Assembly: GCF_011065895.1 (NCBI RefSeq)
Contig: NZ_JAALCR010000017.1
Location: 62,001-126,000 of the forward strand
Length of the DNA stretch: 64,000 nt
Direction of reading: 5' to 3'
From: Paludisphaera rhizosphaerae
GTDB lineage: Bacteria > Planctomycetota > Planctomycetia > Isosphaerales > Isosphaeraceae
Shown: piece after piece, positions 45,769 to 53,408 of the stretch
Layout of the letters: every line of letters begins with the position of its first letter
Position numbering within the stretch: the stretch's first letter is position 1
Position numbers and translations under genes: made by a program
The notes under the pieces: model-generated
The model's database searches: none
Seen by the model: only the letters and a program-made list of their open reading frames with translations
What the model was told of the DNA's origin: nothing

Positions 45769-46280
45769 GTCATGCTCCGAAGTCGTTCACTCAATGGTTT
45801 TGGCGGTTGTTTCGATATTATCAGAAAGTTCGGCTAAAACAAGATTTTTGAGCGGACGTGCGATTCTGCCCCATCTTTCGTGTCGCTGTGGGGAAAGGGA
45901 GCAGCGAGCCATCACGAGTCTGCCTGTCCCGAGATGACGAGCCGGGAGCGACGAAAAGATCGGTCGAGCCGACCGGGTTCAGAACGCGCAACCGGAGACC
46001 AACTCGCCGGGCGCGCCCTGAGTGTCGATGAGACGCATCCCCGAGACGTCTCGCGGGCGGCTGGCTTGTAACGATCCAGGTCCCACCAGGTCGCCTCGTG
46101 GGTGGATCGCGCGACGTATCCTCCTGGCTTGTTTCCCTCCGCCTGGGGTGATCGCGGTTCTTTTCGCGAATCCTGAAATCCGGCCGGCCGTCGTGCTGAT
46201 CGTGTGGATGCCGGGACGATCCGAGCCGCATCGGATGGGACGTCTCGGTCGATCGTCCCCCTCACGCTGGAGAAGCAACC
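45769..46280. other. intergenic region with a gene relic and A/T-rich promoter-like stretch
   Basis: No intact gene is seen. An A/T-rich patch at 45790-45850 contains gttttggc (45797-45804) and gctaaaac (45833-45840), imperfect inverted arms upstream of the desaturase gene. Positions 45979-46028 carry a relic of the thioredoxin-like gene's 3' end. The last 20 bases hold the ribosome binding site (ggagaag) of the gene at 46281. Confidence 0.45.
45979..46028 (-). pseudogene. relic of the 3' end of the thioredoxin-like gene
   Basis: The minus strand encodes DTQGAPGELVSGCAF followed by a stop. This matches DTRGAPEELVSGCAF, the C terminus of the intact gene at 46786-47394, with about 44 of 50 bases identical and the same orientation. 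The bases further upstream show no similarity to the rest of that gene. So this is a fragment left by a local duplication and decay, not an independent gene. An intervening gene (46281-46640) separates the two copies. Confidence 0.65.
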
Positions 46281-46640
46281 ATGCCAGCCTATTTCGCATA
46301 TCCCGTCCCGCTCACGTTCCCCGTCGTGGGGCAGGTGGGTTACTGCTTCGAATACTACTCCGTCGACGACAATGGGAACATCAATCCAACCGCCTGGTAC
46401 GATTGGACGACGGGGACGCAGGTGAAGACCTGGGACGTCGCAAAGACCCTGCGGCCCATCTATCGCCGAACCACGGACACCACCTCCGCCGACTCGAAGA
46501 TCGCCATGATGGCCATCCCGCAGAAGGTGCTCGCGTACCCCAACGTCATGGCACTGGTCTACACCGTGGCCGACAACGACAAACGCGACCTCCTCACCAC
46601 GTACGACCGCGCGACACTCCTGCGCATCGTCGGCGGTTGA
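46281..46640 (+). CDS. small protein of unknown function
   Basis: The 119-residue soluble protein begins MPAYFAYPVPLTFPVVGQVG and contains CFEYYSVDDNGNINPTAWYD, KTWDVAKTLRPIYRRTTDTT and MAIPQKVLAYPNVMALVYTV. Ggagaag lies 6 bases upstream of the ATG, and codon use matches neighbouring genes, so it is probably real. There is no signal peptide, membrane helix or catalytic motif I can identify. It lies inside the segment between the duplicated thioredoxin-gene ends, so it may have been carried there by the same event. I cannot assign a function. Confidence 0.65.
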   Translation: MPAYFAYPVPLTFPVVGQVGYCFEYYSVDDNGNINPTAWYDWTTGTQVKTWDVAKTLRPIYRRTTDTTSADSKIAMMAIPQKVLAYPNVMALVYTVADNDKRDLLTTYDRATLLRIVGG

Positions 46641-46680
46641 GGATGAATCCGCTTCCTTGACCTTCGCATTCCCGCGCCAA

Positions 46681-46742
46681 GGGCTGACCGGGGCGGCTCC
46701 TCCGCTCGAACGCCGATCAGGAGGATTCGGTCCGGTCAGCCC
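46681..46742. terminator. long-loop perfect inverted repeat between convergent genes
   Basis: gggctgaccgg (46681-46691) and ccggtcagccc (46732-46742) are perfect 11-base complements 40 bases apart in the 145-base gap between the stop codons of two convergent genes. A bidirectional terminator is likely, though the long loop is unusual. Confidence 0.4.
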
Positions 46743-46785
46743 GGCGGCGCGCCTCGTTGGCGACCTCGGCGCGGATCGACCTCTC

Positions 46786-47394
46786 TCAGAACGCGCAGCC
46801 GGAGACCAACTCTTCGGGCGCGCCCCGTGTATCGACAGGGGTTTCGGTGCGTCCGGTCAAGCGGGCGAGGCGGGAGCCGAGATCAGTCAGCATGTCGGCC
46901 GAGTAGCCGGGCCAGAGGGCCTCGACGGCTCCGCCCGGGGCGACGAGCATCACGTAGACTGAGCGCTCCGCCTGGCAAGCCTTGATCAGGCGATGGTCGG
47001 GGTCGGCCAGGATGGGGAAGGGGGACTGGTGGCTTTCGGCCCAGTCGCGAGCCACGGCCTGGTCGCCGTCGATGACGCCCAGGAAGGAGGCGCTTTCGCC
47101 GTAGGCGGCGTGAAGGCTGCGGAAGTAGGGGGCGGCCGCCTCGCTGCAGGGGCAGCCGTCCTGGATGAAGAACAGGACGACCGGCCGTTGCTCCGACTCC
47201 TTCGCCGGCGAGTACGCGCGGCCGGAGGCATCGGTCGCGGTCGCGTCCGGGGCGCGTCGGCCCGCCATGGCGCCGGCGGCCTCGGTCATGGTCGGCGTCA
47301 CGGGATGGTAGCTCGCCGGCGACTTCAGCGCCGCGAAGGCCAGCACCGAGACGCCGACGGCGAAGAGTAAGCCCGTGATGCGATTGGTGGTCAT
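46786..47394 (-). CDS. membrane-anchored thioredoxin-fold protein with C-P-C motif
   Basis: The 202-residue protein has an N-terminal hydrophobic anchor (RITGLLFAVGVSVLAFAAL) and an extracytoplasmic thioredoxin/peroxiredoxin-like domain. Its active-site region reads VVLFFIQDGCPCSEAAAPYF, giving C-P-C in place of C-x-x-C. LGVIDGDQAVARDWAES, FPILADPDHRLIKACQAERS and YVMLVAPGGAVEALWPGYSA follow the fold. A C-terminal tail ends in EELVSGCAF, adding one more cysteine. A role in thiol-disulfide exchange or peroxide reduction is inferred. It lies 28 bases downstream of the MFS gene on the same strand. Confidence 0.8.
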   Translation of the reverse strand: MTTNRITGLLFAVGVSVLAFAALKSPASYHPVTPTMTEAAGAMAGRRAPDATATDASGRAYSPAKESEQRPVVLFFIQDGCPCSEAAAPYFRSLHAAYGESASFLGVIDGDQAVARDWAESHQSPFPILADPDHRLIKACQAERSVYVMLVAPGGAVEALWPGYSADMLTDLGSRLARLTGRTETPVDTRGAPEELVSGCAF

Positions 47395-47422
47395 GACGAC
47401 CGCGTCCTTTCCTGGGTCGGGC

Positions 47423-48733
47423 TTAGCCGAGCGCTGCTTCCGCCATGGCCTCGACGGATTCGGATTCGGCCTTGTGAGGACGCGACCGGCCGATCTGGAG
47501 GACGAAGCCGGCGGTGATCAGGCAGAGAGCGCCCGAGGTCAGGAACGCCCGCTCGTAGTCGCCGGTCCACGACCGGATCGTCCCCGCGCCAAGGGCGGCT
47601 GTCGCCGCGCCGAGCTGGTGGGCCGCAACGATCCAGCCGAACATCACGCCCGAGCGTTCGCGGCCGAAGGCGTCCGAGGTCAGGCGCACCGTCGGCGGGA
47701 CCGTGGCGATCCAGTCCAGACCGTAGATCAGGGCGAAGATCGGCAGCCCCCACGAGGCGGAGCCCAGGCACATCGGCAAGACGATCAGGGCCAGCCCGCG
47801 GAGCCCGTAATACCAGCTCAGCAGCACGCGGTTGTCCAGCCGATCGGACAGCCAGCCGGAGCCGGTCGTCCCCACGAGGTCGAAGAGCCCCATCAACGCC
47901 AGCAGCGACGCCGCCTGAACCTCGGGGATCCCGAAGTCCATGCAGGCCGGGATCAGGTGCGTGCCGATCAGGCCGTTGGTGCTGGCCCCGCAGACGAAGA
48001 AGCTCCCCGCCAGCAGCCAGAAATCGCGAGAACGCAGCCCGCTGCGAAGGGCGTCGATCGCGACCAGGGCCGGGTTCCCCGCGACGGGCCGGATCTCGGC
48101 CGCATCGGGTTGCTCGCCGTAGCGGCCCAGGCCCAGGTCGGAGGGGCGTTCGCGGAGCAGGAAGGCCACGAGCGGGATCACCGCGGCGGCCGCCCCCGCG
48201 ACGAGCAACGCGGCCGGACGCCAGCCGTACCGCGTGACGATCGACGCAAGCAGCGGCAGGAACACCAACTGCCCCGTCGCCGTGCTCGCCGTCAGCACGC
48301 CCAGGACGAGTCCCCGACGCTCCGCGAACCAACGATCGACGACCGTCGCGCCGAGGACCATCGCCGTCATCCCCGTGCCGCTTCCCACCACCACGCCCCA
48401 GAGCAACACAAGCTGCCAGGGAGTCGACATCAACGGCGTCAGCGCCACGCCGCTCGCGACGATCGCCAGCGACATGAGCACCGTGTTGCGGACGCCGATC
48501 CGGCTCATCAAGGCCGCGGCGAACGGCCCGATCAACCCGTAGAGTACCAGGTTGACGGAGACCGCCGACGAGATCGTCGCCCGGCTCCAGCCGAACTCCT
48601 TCTCCAGCGGGACGATCAGGACGCCGGGCGTCGATCGGACCCCGGCCGTCGCCAGCAGGATGCAGAACGTGACGCCGGCCACGACCCAGGCGTAATGCAG
48701 GGAACGACGAGGCTGCAAGTCCGGCGGCGACAT
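47423..48733 (-). CDS. MFS transporter, oxalate/formate or monocarboxylate-antiporter-like
   Basis: The 436-residue protein has twelve predicted helices. It begins with YAWVVAGVTFCILLATAGVR and GVLIVPLEKEFGWSRATISS, the latter typical of the OFA/monocarboxylate porter-like MFS subgroup. ATVVDRWFAERRGLVLGVLT carries the conserved loop between helices 4 and 5. The second half includes GLFDLVGTTGSGWLSDRLDN (loop 8-9 signature). The substrate is not defined. A TetR-type regulator gene begins 51 bases away on the other strand, which suggests that the transporter is inducible by a ligand of that regulator. Confidence 0.87.
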   Translation of the reverse strand: MSPPDLQPRRSLHYAWVVAGVTFCILLATAGVRSTPGVLIVPLEKEFGWSRATISSAVSVNLVLYGLIGPFAAALMSRIGVRNTVLMSLAIVASGVALTPLMSTPWQLVLLWGVVVGSGTGMTAMVLGATVVDRWFAERRGLVLGVLTASTATGQLVFLPLLASIVTRYGWRPAALLVAGAAAAVIPLVAFLLRERPSDLGLGRYGEQPDAAEIRPVAGNPALVAIDALRSGLRSRDFWLLAGSFFVCGASTNGLIGTHLIPACMDFGIPEVQAASLLALMGLFDLVGTTGSGWLSDRLDNRVLLSWYYGLRGLALIVLPMCLGSASWGLPIFALIYGLDWIATVPPTVRLTSDAFGRERSGVMFGWIVAAHQLGAATAALGAGTIRSWTGDYERAFLTSGALCLITAGFVLQIGRSRPHKAESESVEAMAEAALG

Positions 48734-48784
48734 GACGACGAATCTCCAGGCGTGCTCTTGATCTCGACGGACAGGTCGACGAGG

Positions 48785-49411
48785 ATGTTACGGACGGTTC
48801 TGTCTCATGTCAACCCGCGCACCGAGCGAGCCCCTGCCTTGAACCCCTCGAAGACGGCCCGAGAGCGAGTGCTGGAGACGGCCGAAGACCTCTTCTATCG
48901 CGAAGGCGTCCGCGCCGTGGGGATTGACACGATCATCGCTCGTTCGGGCGTCGCGAAGATGAGCCTCTATCGGAACTTCCCCTCAAAGGACGACCTGGTC
49001 GTCGCCTATCTGGAGGCGCGGAATCGCCGTTTCTTCGCGAACTGGGATCGGGCGGTCGGGTCTGAAGACGCCGCCCCCCGCGCACGGCTGCGAGGGCTGA
49101 TCGAAGCGACCCTGAAGCGAGTCAGCCAGGCTGGATATCGCGGCTGCCCGTTCTTGAATTCGGCCGCGGAGTTCCCCGCCCCGGACCACCCGGCGCGGGC
49201 GGTGATCTCCGAGCACAAGCGCGAGGTCCGGGCGCGTCTCCTGGGCCTCTGCCGCGACCTGAAAGCGCGAAACCCTGAGACCCTGACTGCGCAGTTGATT
49301 GTCCTGCTGGACGGAGTCTACGCATCGGCCGGCTCGCTCACCGCCTCGGAACGCGCCGCCGTCCTCAAAGGGGCCGAAGCGATGATCGACGCCTCGGTCA
49401 ATTGTCCTTGA
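48785..49411 (+). CDS. TetR-family transcriptional regulator
   Basis: The 208-residue protein has an N-terminal helix-turn-helix: ARERVLETAEDLFYREGVRA then VGIDTIIARSGVAKMSLYRN, FPSKDDLVVAYLEARN. The C-terminal domain is the ligand-binding part (GCPFLNSAAEFPAPDHPARA). It is divergent from the MFS gene and probably represses it together with itself. A weak dyad, gacggttctgtc at 48794-48805, lies just inside the ATG used here. If it is the operator, translation may instead start at the TTG at 48839 (MNPSKTARERVLETAEDL), so the true start is uncertain. Confidence 0.88.
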   Translation: MLRTVLSHVNPRTERAPALNPSKTARERVLETAEDLFYREGVRAVGIDTIIARSGVAKMSLYRNFPSKDDLVVAYLEARNRRFFANWDRAVGSEDAAPRARLRGLIEATLKRVSQAGYRGCPFLNSAAEFPAPDHPARAVISEHKREVRARLLGLCRDLKARNPETLTAQLIVLLDGVYASAGSLTASERAAVLKGAEAMIDASVNCP

Positions 49412-49494
49412 AGCGGCGTCGTCTTCCAACTACACTTGTCGTTACGCGGTGACGAGGCGTCGCCGGGCGGGAGACGAATGAGCGAGCGATCGCC

Positions 49495-50793
49495 ATGGGC
49501 GTGACGATCCTGGTCTGTTCTTGCGGACGGCGGTTGAAGACGGCGGGGATGGCTCCCGGCAAGAGCGGGCGCTGTCCGGGCTGCGGTCGAACGCTCCGAA
49601 CGCCCGAGGCGGCGTTGGACGAGCCCGCAACTGCCCCGGCGGTCGAAGAGGATGAATGGAACTGGCAGGGGACCTACGACCTCACCCCGGCCGAGCCGCC
49701 TCGCCTCATGCCTTCTACGATCGACCGAACGGCCGTGGACGGGCCCCTCGGACCCTGGCCTGACGATCCCGAGGCCCTCGACGAGCCGGCGGCGTCCGCC
49801 GAGACGGCCGACAGCGAGTGGGACTGGCAGGGGACCTATGAACTGGGCGCAGACCGGCCCGCGCCGGTGTTGGTGCAGATCCCCGAGGAGCCTCCAGGGA
49901 CTGTCGAAGACGCCGAGGCTCAGCCGTCGCTCGCTCCTCGCGGTCGGAACAGGCGGAGGGATTCGGACGAAGCCGAGCCGCAGCGTTTAGACCCGTGGTG
50001 GCCGCCGCGCCTCCTGTACCCGTCGCGGGGCGTTGAGGGCCTGGCGATGGTCGCGGCGATCGGGGTCGCGGCCTGGGTTATGGGGACGCTGGCTCCGGAG
50101 TATTGCCTGGCCCTTCTCGCCGACGGCGAACTGCTGGGGACGCCCACGATGGGCCGCTTGATCGCTCTGATCTCGTCCTTGCCCGTGCTGATCCTGACCC
50201 CCCTGGTCATCATTTACGACCTTCAGTACCTTTCTCGGGTGCTGGAGGCCTCGAGCGAGGGCGAGCCGCTGCCGCCTCGCCCGCCCGACCGCAACGCCGA
50301 CGGCCTTCTTGACAGTGTGGGCTCCTGGCTCCTCTGGCTTGTGCTCGGGGCGGGCGTCGGCCTGCTGCCGCTGGCGGCCTACCAACTAACGGCGGCTTCC
50401 TCGGCCGGGTCGTGGGGCACTGGCATGGCCATGGCCCTCGGGTTGGCGGGGCTCCCTTACGCCCTGATGGCGCTGATGCTGACGTTCCTGCACGACGACG
50501 CCCTGGCGGCCCGGCCGTGGGCGGTCATTGGCACGATCATGCGGCTTGGCCCGTCATTCATTGGGCTCAGCCTGACGGTCGCGGCCCTCTTCACCGTCGT
50601 CGGGCTCGCCTTCGCAGCCGCGCTGGCCTTGCGCGACCGCGCCTTCTGGGTCTACATCCTGGCGAGCCTGATCTGCTGGTTGCTCGCGGTGTGGATTCCG
50701 ATCGTCGCCATGCACACCGTGGGGTCGTACTACGCCCCGCGCAAGGGTCGCCTCAAGTGGCGGCGGAAGCGGCGCCGGTGGGGCGTGAGTTGA
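49495..50793 (+). CDS. membrane protein with N-terminal zinc-ribbon-like motif
   Basis: The 432-residue protein starts MGVTILVCSCGRRLKTAGMA and then PGKSGRCPGCGRTLRTPEAA, giving cysteines at 8, 10, 27 and 30 that could bind zinc. Two copies of a short motif, EWNWQGTYDL and EWDWQGTYEL, follow about 55 residues apart in a Pro/Glu-rich linker. The C-terminal half has six hydrophobic segments from about residue 180 (AMVAAIGVAAWVMGTLAPEY through ILASLICWLLAVWIPIVAMH) and ends in a basic KGRLKWRRKRRRWGVS. Function is unknown. Confidence 0.75.
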   Translation: MGVTILVCSCGRRLKTAGMAPGKSGRCPGCGRTLRTPEAALDEPATAPAVEEDEWNWQGTYDLTPAEPPRLMPSTIDRTAVDGPLGPWPDDPEALDEPAASAETADSEWDWQGTYELGADRPAPVLVQIPEEPPGTVEDAEAQPSLAPRGRNRRRDSDEAEPQRLDPWWPPRLLYPSRGVEGLAMVAAIGVAAWVMGTLAPEYCLALLADGELLGTPTMGRLIALISSLPVLILTPLVIIYDLQYLSRVLEASSEGEPLPPRPPDRNADGLLDSVGSWLLWLVLGAGVGLLPLAAYQLTAASSAGSWGTGMAMALGLAGLPYALMALMLTFLHDDALAARPWAVIGTIMRLGPSFIGLSLTVAALFTVVGLAFAAALALRDRAFWVYILASLICWLLAVWIPIVAMHTVGSYYAPRKGRLKWRRKRRRWGVS

Positions 50794-50863
50794 GGGTTGC
50801 CCGGCCCGCGACGGGTTGTTGCGTCACGGGCCGGGCGAGGGAGGAGAAAGGGGGCGACCGCGA

Positions 50864-51745
50864 TCAGGCGGTGGGAGGGGCGCCGCCGGGGGGGAAGCCA
50901 TCGGGAGGCGTGCCGCCATCGGGAGGCGTGCCGCCGTCGGGAGGCATGCCGCCGTCGCCTCCGGGGGGCGTACCGCCGACGTCGCCCTGATCGCCGTTGC
51001 TCAGTTCGGGGTCGTTCAGGTCGAGGTAGATGTTGTACGTCCCGAGGGCGTATTCCTGCTTGGCCGACAGGGTCAGCAGGAGCTGCGAGCCGTCCTCGGC
51101 GCCGTCGTCGTCGGAGTCGGCCATGTAGATGTCGTCGGTGTTGTTGAAGGTGTCGCGGCCCGGGTGCTCATTGTAGGGAGCGGTCAGATAGACCTGCTCG
51201 GACGTCCGATCGTTGAAGAAGAATTGAGCGACCTGGTTGTAGGTCACCACGTCGTTTTCGGCGTCGTACACGCGGACCCGGTAGTGGATGTGGACGGTCC
51301 GGCCGCTGTACCAGCCGGGGTAGATCGTCGTGAACTTGACGATCCCCCGGGCGTTCGTCACCTGGTAGCCGCGGAGGAACTTCATGCCGACGGTGTTCTG
51401 CGCCTCGACGTCCGAGTAGACGCCGACCGCATTGCAGTGCCAGATATCCACAAAGGCCCCGGGAAGCGGCGTGGGCGTGCCGTTGGCGTCGAGCTGCGAG
51501 ACGCAGATCGTCAGTCGGAGCGGGAAGCCCAGCGCGACCTGGCCGGTCGCCGGGTCGGTGGTGACGTCCGAGCGGTTGAGCATCTCGTCGACCCAGTACG
51601 GCCCCTGGGTCATGCCCGGCGTGGGCTCCTCGGCGAGCGCCTTCGCCATCCCCATCCCCGAGACGATCGCCGCGCCGGCGACGCTGCGCTGCAAGACCGT
51701 TCGTCGGTTCAGCTTCGTCGCGCGATCGGAAAATTCCATCGACAT
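50864..51745 (-). CDS. intradiol ring-cleavage dioxygenase, Tat-exported, with repeat tail
   Basis: The 293-residue protein belongs to the catechol/protocatechuate dioxygenase fold. Fe(III) ligands Tyr-Tyr-His-His appear plausible in TQGPYWVD, GVYSD, YPGWYSGRTVHIHYRV. The DIWHCNAVGVYSD stretch is the family signature. The N terminus LNRRTVLQRSVAGAAIVSGM resembles a twin-arginine signal. Unlike cytoplasmic enzymes of this class it is exported and has no partner pathway genes nearby. A tail of about 40 residues repeats GG(T/M)PPDG (residues 255-292). I use the ATG at 51745 because AAGGA lies 8 bases upstream of it. Confidence 0.87.
   Translation of the reverse strand: MSMEFSDRATKLNRRTVLQRSVAGAAIVSGMGMAKALAEEPTPGMTQGPYWVDEMLNRSDVTTDPATGQVALGFPLRLTICVSQLDANGTPTPLPGAFVDIWHCNAVGVYSDVEAQNTVGMKFLRGYQVTNARGIVKFTTIYPGWYSGRTVHIHYRVRVYDAENDVVTYNQVAQFFFNDRTSEQVYLTAPYNEHPGRDTFNNTDDIYMADSDDDGAEDGSQLLLTLSAKQEYALGTYNIYLDLNDPELSNGDQGDVGGTPPGGDGGMPPDGGTPPDGGTPPDGFPPGGAPPTA
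50901..50954. repeat. three 18-base tandem repeats inside the dioxygenase gene
   Basis: Units tcgggaggcgtgccgcca (50901-50918), tcgggaggcgtgccgccg (50919-50936) and tcgggaggcatgccgccg (50937-50954) are nearly identical, with degenerate copies on both sides. They encode the repeated G-G-x-P-P-D tail of the dioxygenase and are expected to change in copy number by slippage. Confidence 0.85.
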
Positions 51746-51787
51746 GAATCGCATCCTTGATAGAACAATCGTGAGGGTCGAGTGGAT

Positions 51788-52423
51788 TCAGGCCCGGCGG
51801 CGGGCGCGACGGAGGACCGGGACGACGCAAACGGCTCCCAGCGCGGCCAGGGCGATCGAGCCGGGCTCGGGGACGGCCGCGGCGGTCACGCTCATCTGGT
51901 AGGGGTACGAATCGGCCGTGAACCACGTCGAGCCGGCGTCGTCGCTCATCGCCGTCGTGGTCGAGAAACCGACGCCCGAGCCGAGGTTCGAGGAAGCCCA
52001 CGACCATTCGAATTCGCCGGTGACGGCCCGCAGGACGACCCAGTAAGTCGTGTTCGCGGACAGGATCATGTCGTAGATCGAGAACACGATCGGCGAGGCC
52101 GTCGTCGAGATGCTGGAGTCGGCCGAATACGTGGCCAGGAGCGAGCCCGGCTCCAGGTCCCCGTCGGTGTAAAGGTCGACGACGACCGAGCCGCCGATCG
52201 ACGTCCGGGCCAGATCCAGCGTCAGGCTGGAGAGCGAGTAGGCCGAGCCGTCGGTCTGGAAACTGGCGGCCAGCCAGCTCGCACCCGTCACGGCGTCGGC
52301 GCCGCCGGTGGTTTGCGAGAGGTTGTCCGCGAGGATGATGTCGGCCTGCGCCGCCGACGAGAGGCCGAGCAGAACGAAGGCCAACAGCGCCCCCGCTCCA
52401 CAGCAACGGCTGGGAGAAACCAT
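51788..52423 (-). CDS. exported protein with PEP-CTERM sorting signal
   Basis: The 211-residue protein has an N-terminal signal peptide (CCGAGALLAFVLLGLSSAAQA), a beta-rich mature part with many Ser/Thr residues (VVVDLYTDGDLEPGSLLATY), and a C-terminal V-P-E-P followed by a hydrophobic helix and R-R-A-R-R-R. This is the PEP-CTERM signal recognised by exosortase. The mature part (FQTDGSAYSLSSLTLDLART) resembles the family with choice-of-anchor domains found in the same clade. AGGAG precedes the ATG at 52423. No exosortase gene is in the window. Confidence 0.88.
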   Translation of the reverse strand: MVSPSRCCGAGALLAFVLLGLSSAAQADIILADNLSQTTGGADAVTGASWLAASFQTDGSAYSLSSLTLDLARTSIGGSVVVDLYTDGDLEPGSLLATYSADSSISTTASPIVFSIYDMILSANTTYWVVLRAVTGEFEWSWASSNLGSGVGFSTTTAMSDDAGSTWFTADSYPYQMSVTAAAVPEPGSIALAALGAVCVVPVLRRARRRA

Positions 52424-52672
52424 CAACGAACTCCTGGAAGCGAGACAAGGATTTCGACGTGGGCCTGGTCGCCCCCGTCGCGCCGGCAAGTCGTGCGGAG
52501 ATCCACCCGCGACCGCCGGACAGGTACCTCATCGCGACGCGTCGGAGAAAGCGTGCGCAAGATTGAGCGATTCTCGGGGGCCGAGTTCTGGACGTGGATT
52601 GCGCCGAGACATAAAAGAAGGGGGACCGCGATCTTCACGACCCAGTCCCACATCCTGAAGGAGCCTCCTCTC

Positions 52673-53212
52673 ATGCGTTCACTGGTTCCGGTCGCCGTTC
52701 TCGGCGTCGCCATGGCTGGTTATCAAGTCGCTCGATCGCAGCAGCCTGCGGCGCCTTCGGCGCACGAGGCCGCGGCCCAGGTGGCCGCTTCGACCTACGA
52801 ACATCTCGCCTCCGCGATCATCGAGATCGAGGCGACCGAGGACGAGCTGGTCAAAAGCGTCCTGATCGGCTACCAGAGCGCGGCGCAGGGACACCTGCGG
52901 GCCGCCGCGCGCGACGCCGAGGGGCGTGTGGGCCACCTGGAAGCCGCCGCCGCCGAGATTACGAACATCGCCAACGAAGGCGACAAGCGGATCCAGGCCG
53001 TCCGCCAGCGGCTCGCCAAGGCCGGCCACACCCACAACACCGACGCCGAGACCAAGTCCGACTACATCTGGATCACCAACCGCGAGAAGAAGGCGCTGCT
53101 CGACCTCGCCGCCAAGGTCGCCCGCGCCGGCGCCAACGCCACCGCCGGCGAGCTTGACGCCCTCCGCAACGACCTGATCAAGCTGTTCGACTCGGCGATT
53201 ACGCCGGAGTGA
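52673..53212 (+). CDS. exported helical protein of unknown function
   Basis: The 179-residue protein has a signal peptide-like start (RSLVPVAVLGVAMAGYQVAR) and a mature part that is almost entirely predicted helix: EHLASAIIEIEATEDELVKS, ARDAEGRVGHLEAAAAEITN, DKRIQAVRQRLAKAGH and EKKALLDLAAKVARAGANAT. AAGGAG lies 9 bases upstream of the ATG. The pattern fits a small antiparallel coiled-coil bundle; no family is recognised. It is followed by the palindromic repeat region. Confidence 0.65.
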   Translation: MRSLVPVAVLGVAMAGYQVARSQQPAAPSAHEAAAQVAASTYEHLASAIIEIEATEDELVKSVLIGYQSAAQGHLRAAARDAEGRVGHLEAAAAEITNIANEGDKRIQAVRQRLAKAGHTHNTDAETKSDYIWITNREKKALLDLAAKVARAGANATAGELDALRNDLIKLFDSAITPE

Positions 53213-53264
53213 GCGGCCCCGCTTGGAGGGCCGGTGCTTGTTGTTGATATGGAGTGTTGTCCCT

Positions 53265-53360
53265 GGGTGCCATGGCCACGCGAGCGTGGCCATGGACCGG
53301 CGCGGGGCGGCTGCACGACCGTCGCCGATCGCATGGCCACCCAAAGGTGACCATGGCACT
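53265..53360. repeat. two palindromic hairpins forming an inverted repeat element
   Basis: The first hairpin, ccatggccacgc (53270-53281) with gcgtggccatgg (53284-53295), is perfect. A second one, catggccacc (53332-53341) with ggtgaccatg (53346-53355), has one mismatch. The outer ends (gggtgccatggccac on the left, tgccatggtcacc on the right strand) mirror each other, so the whole 96-base unit behaves like an inverted-repeat element. It lies between two plus-strand genes and may also stop transcription. Confidence 0.6.
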
Positions 53361-53408
53361 CAAGATTCGTGCATTCTCCGGTAGTGTTGAGTAAGGAGTC
53401 TCGGCTTG

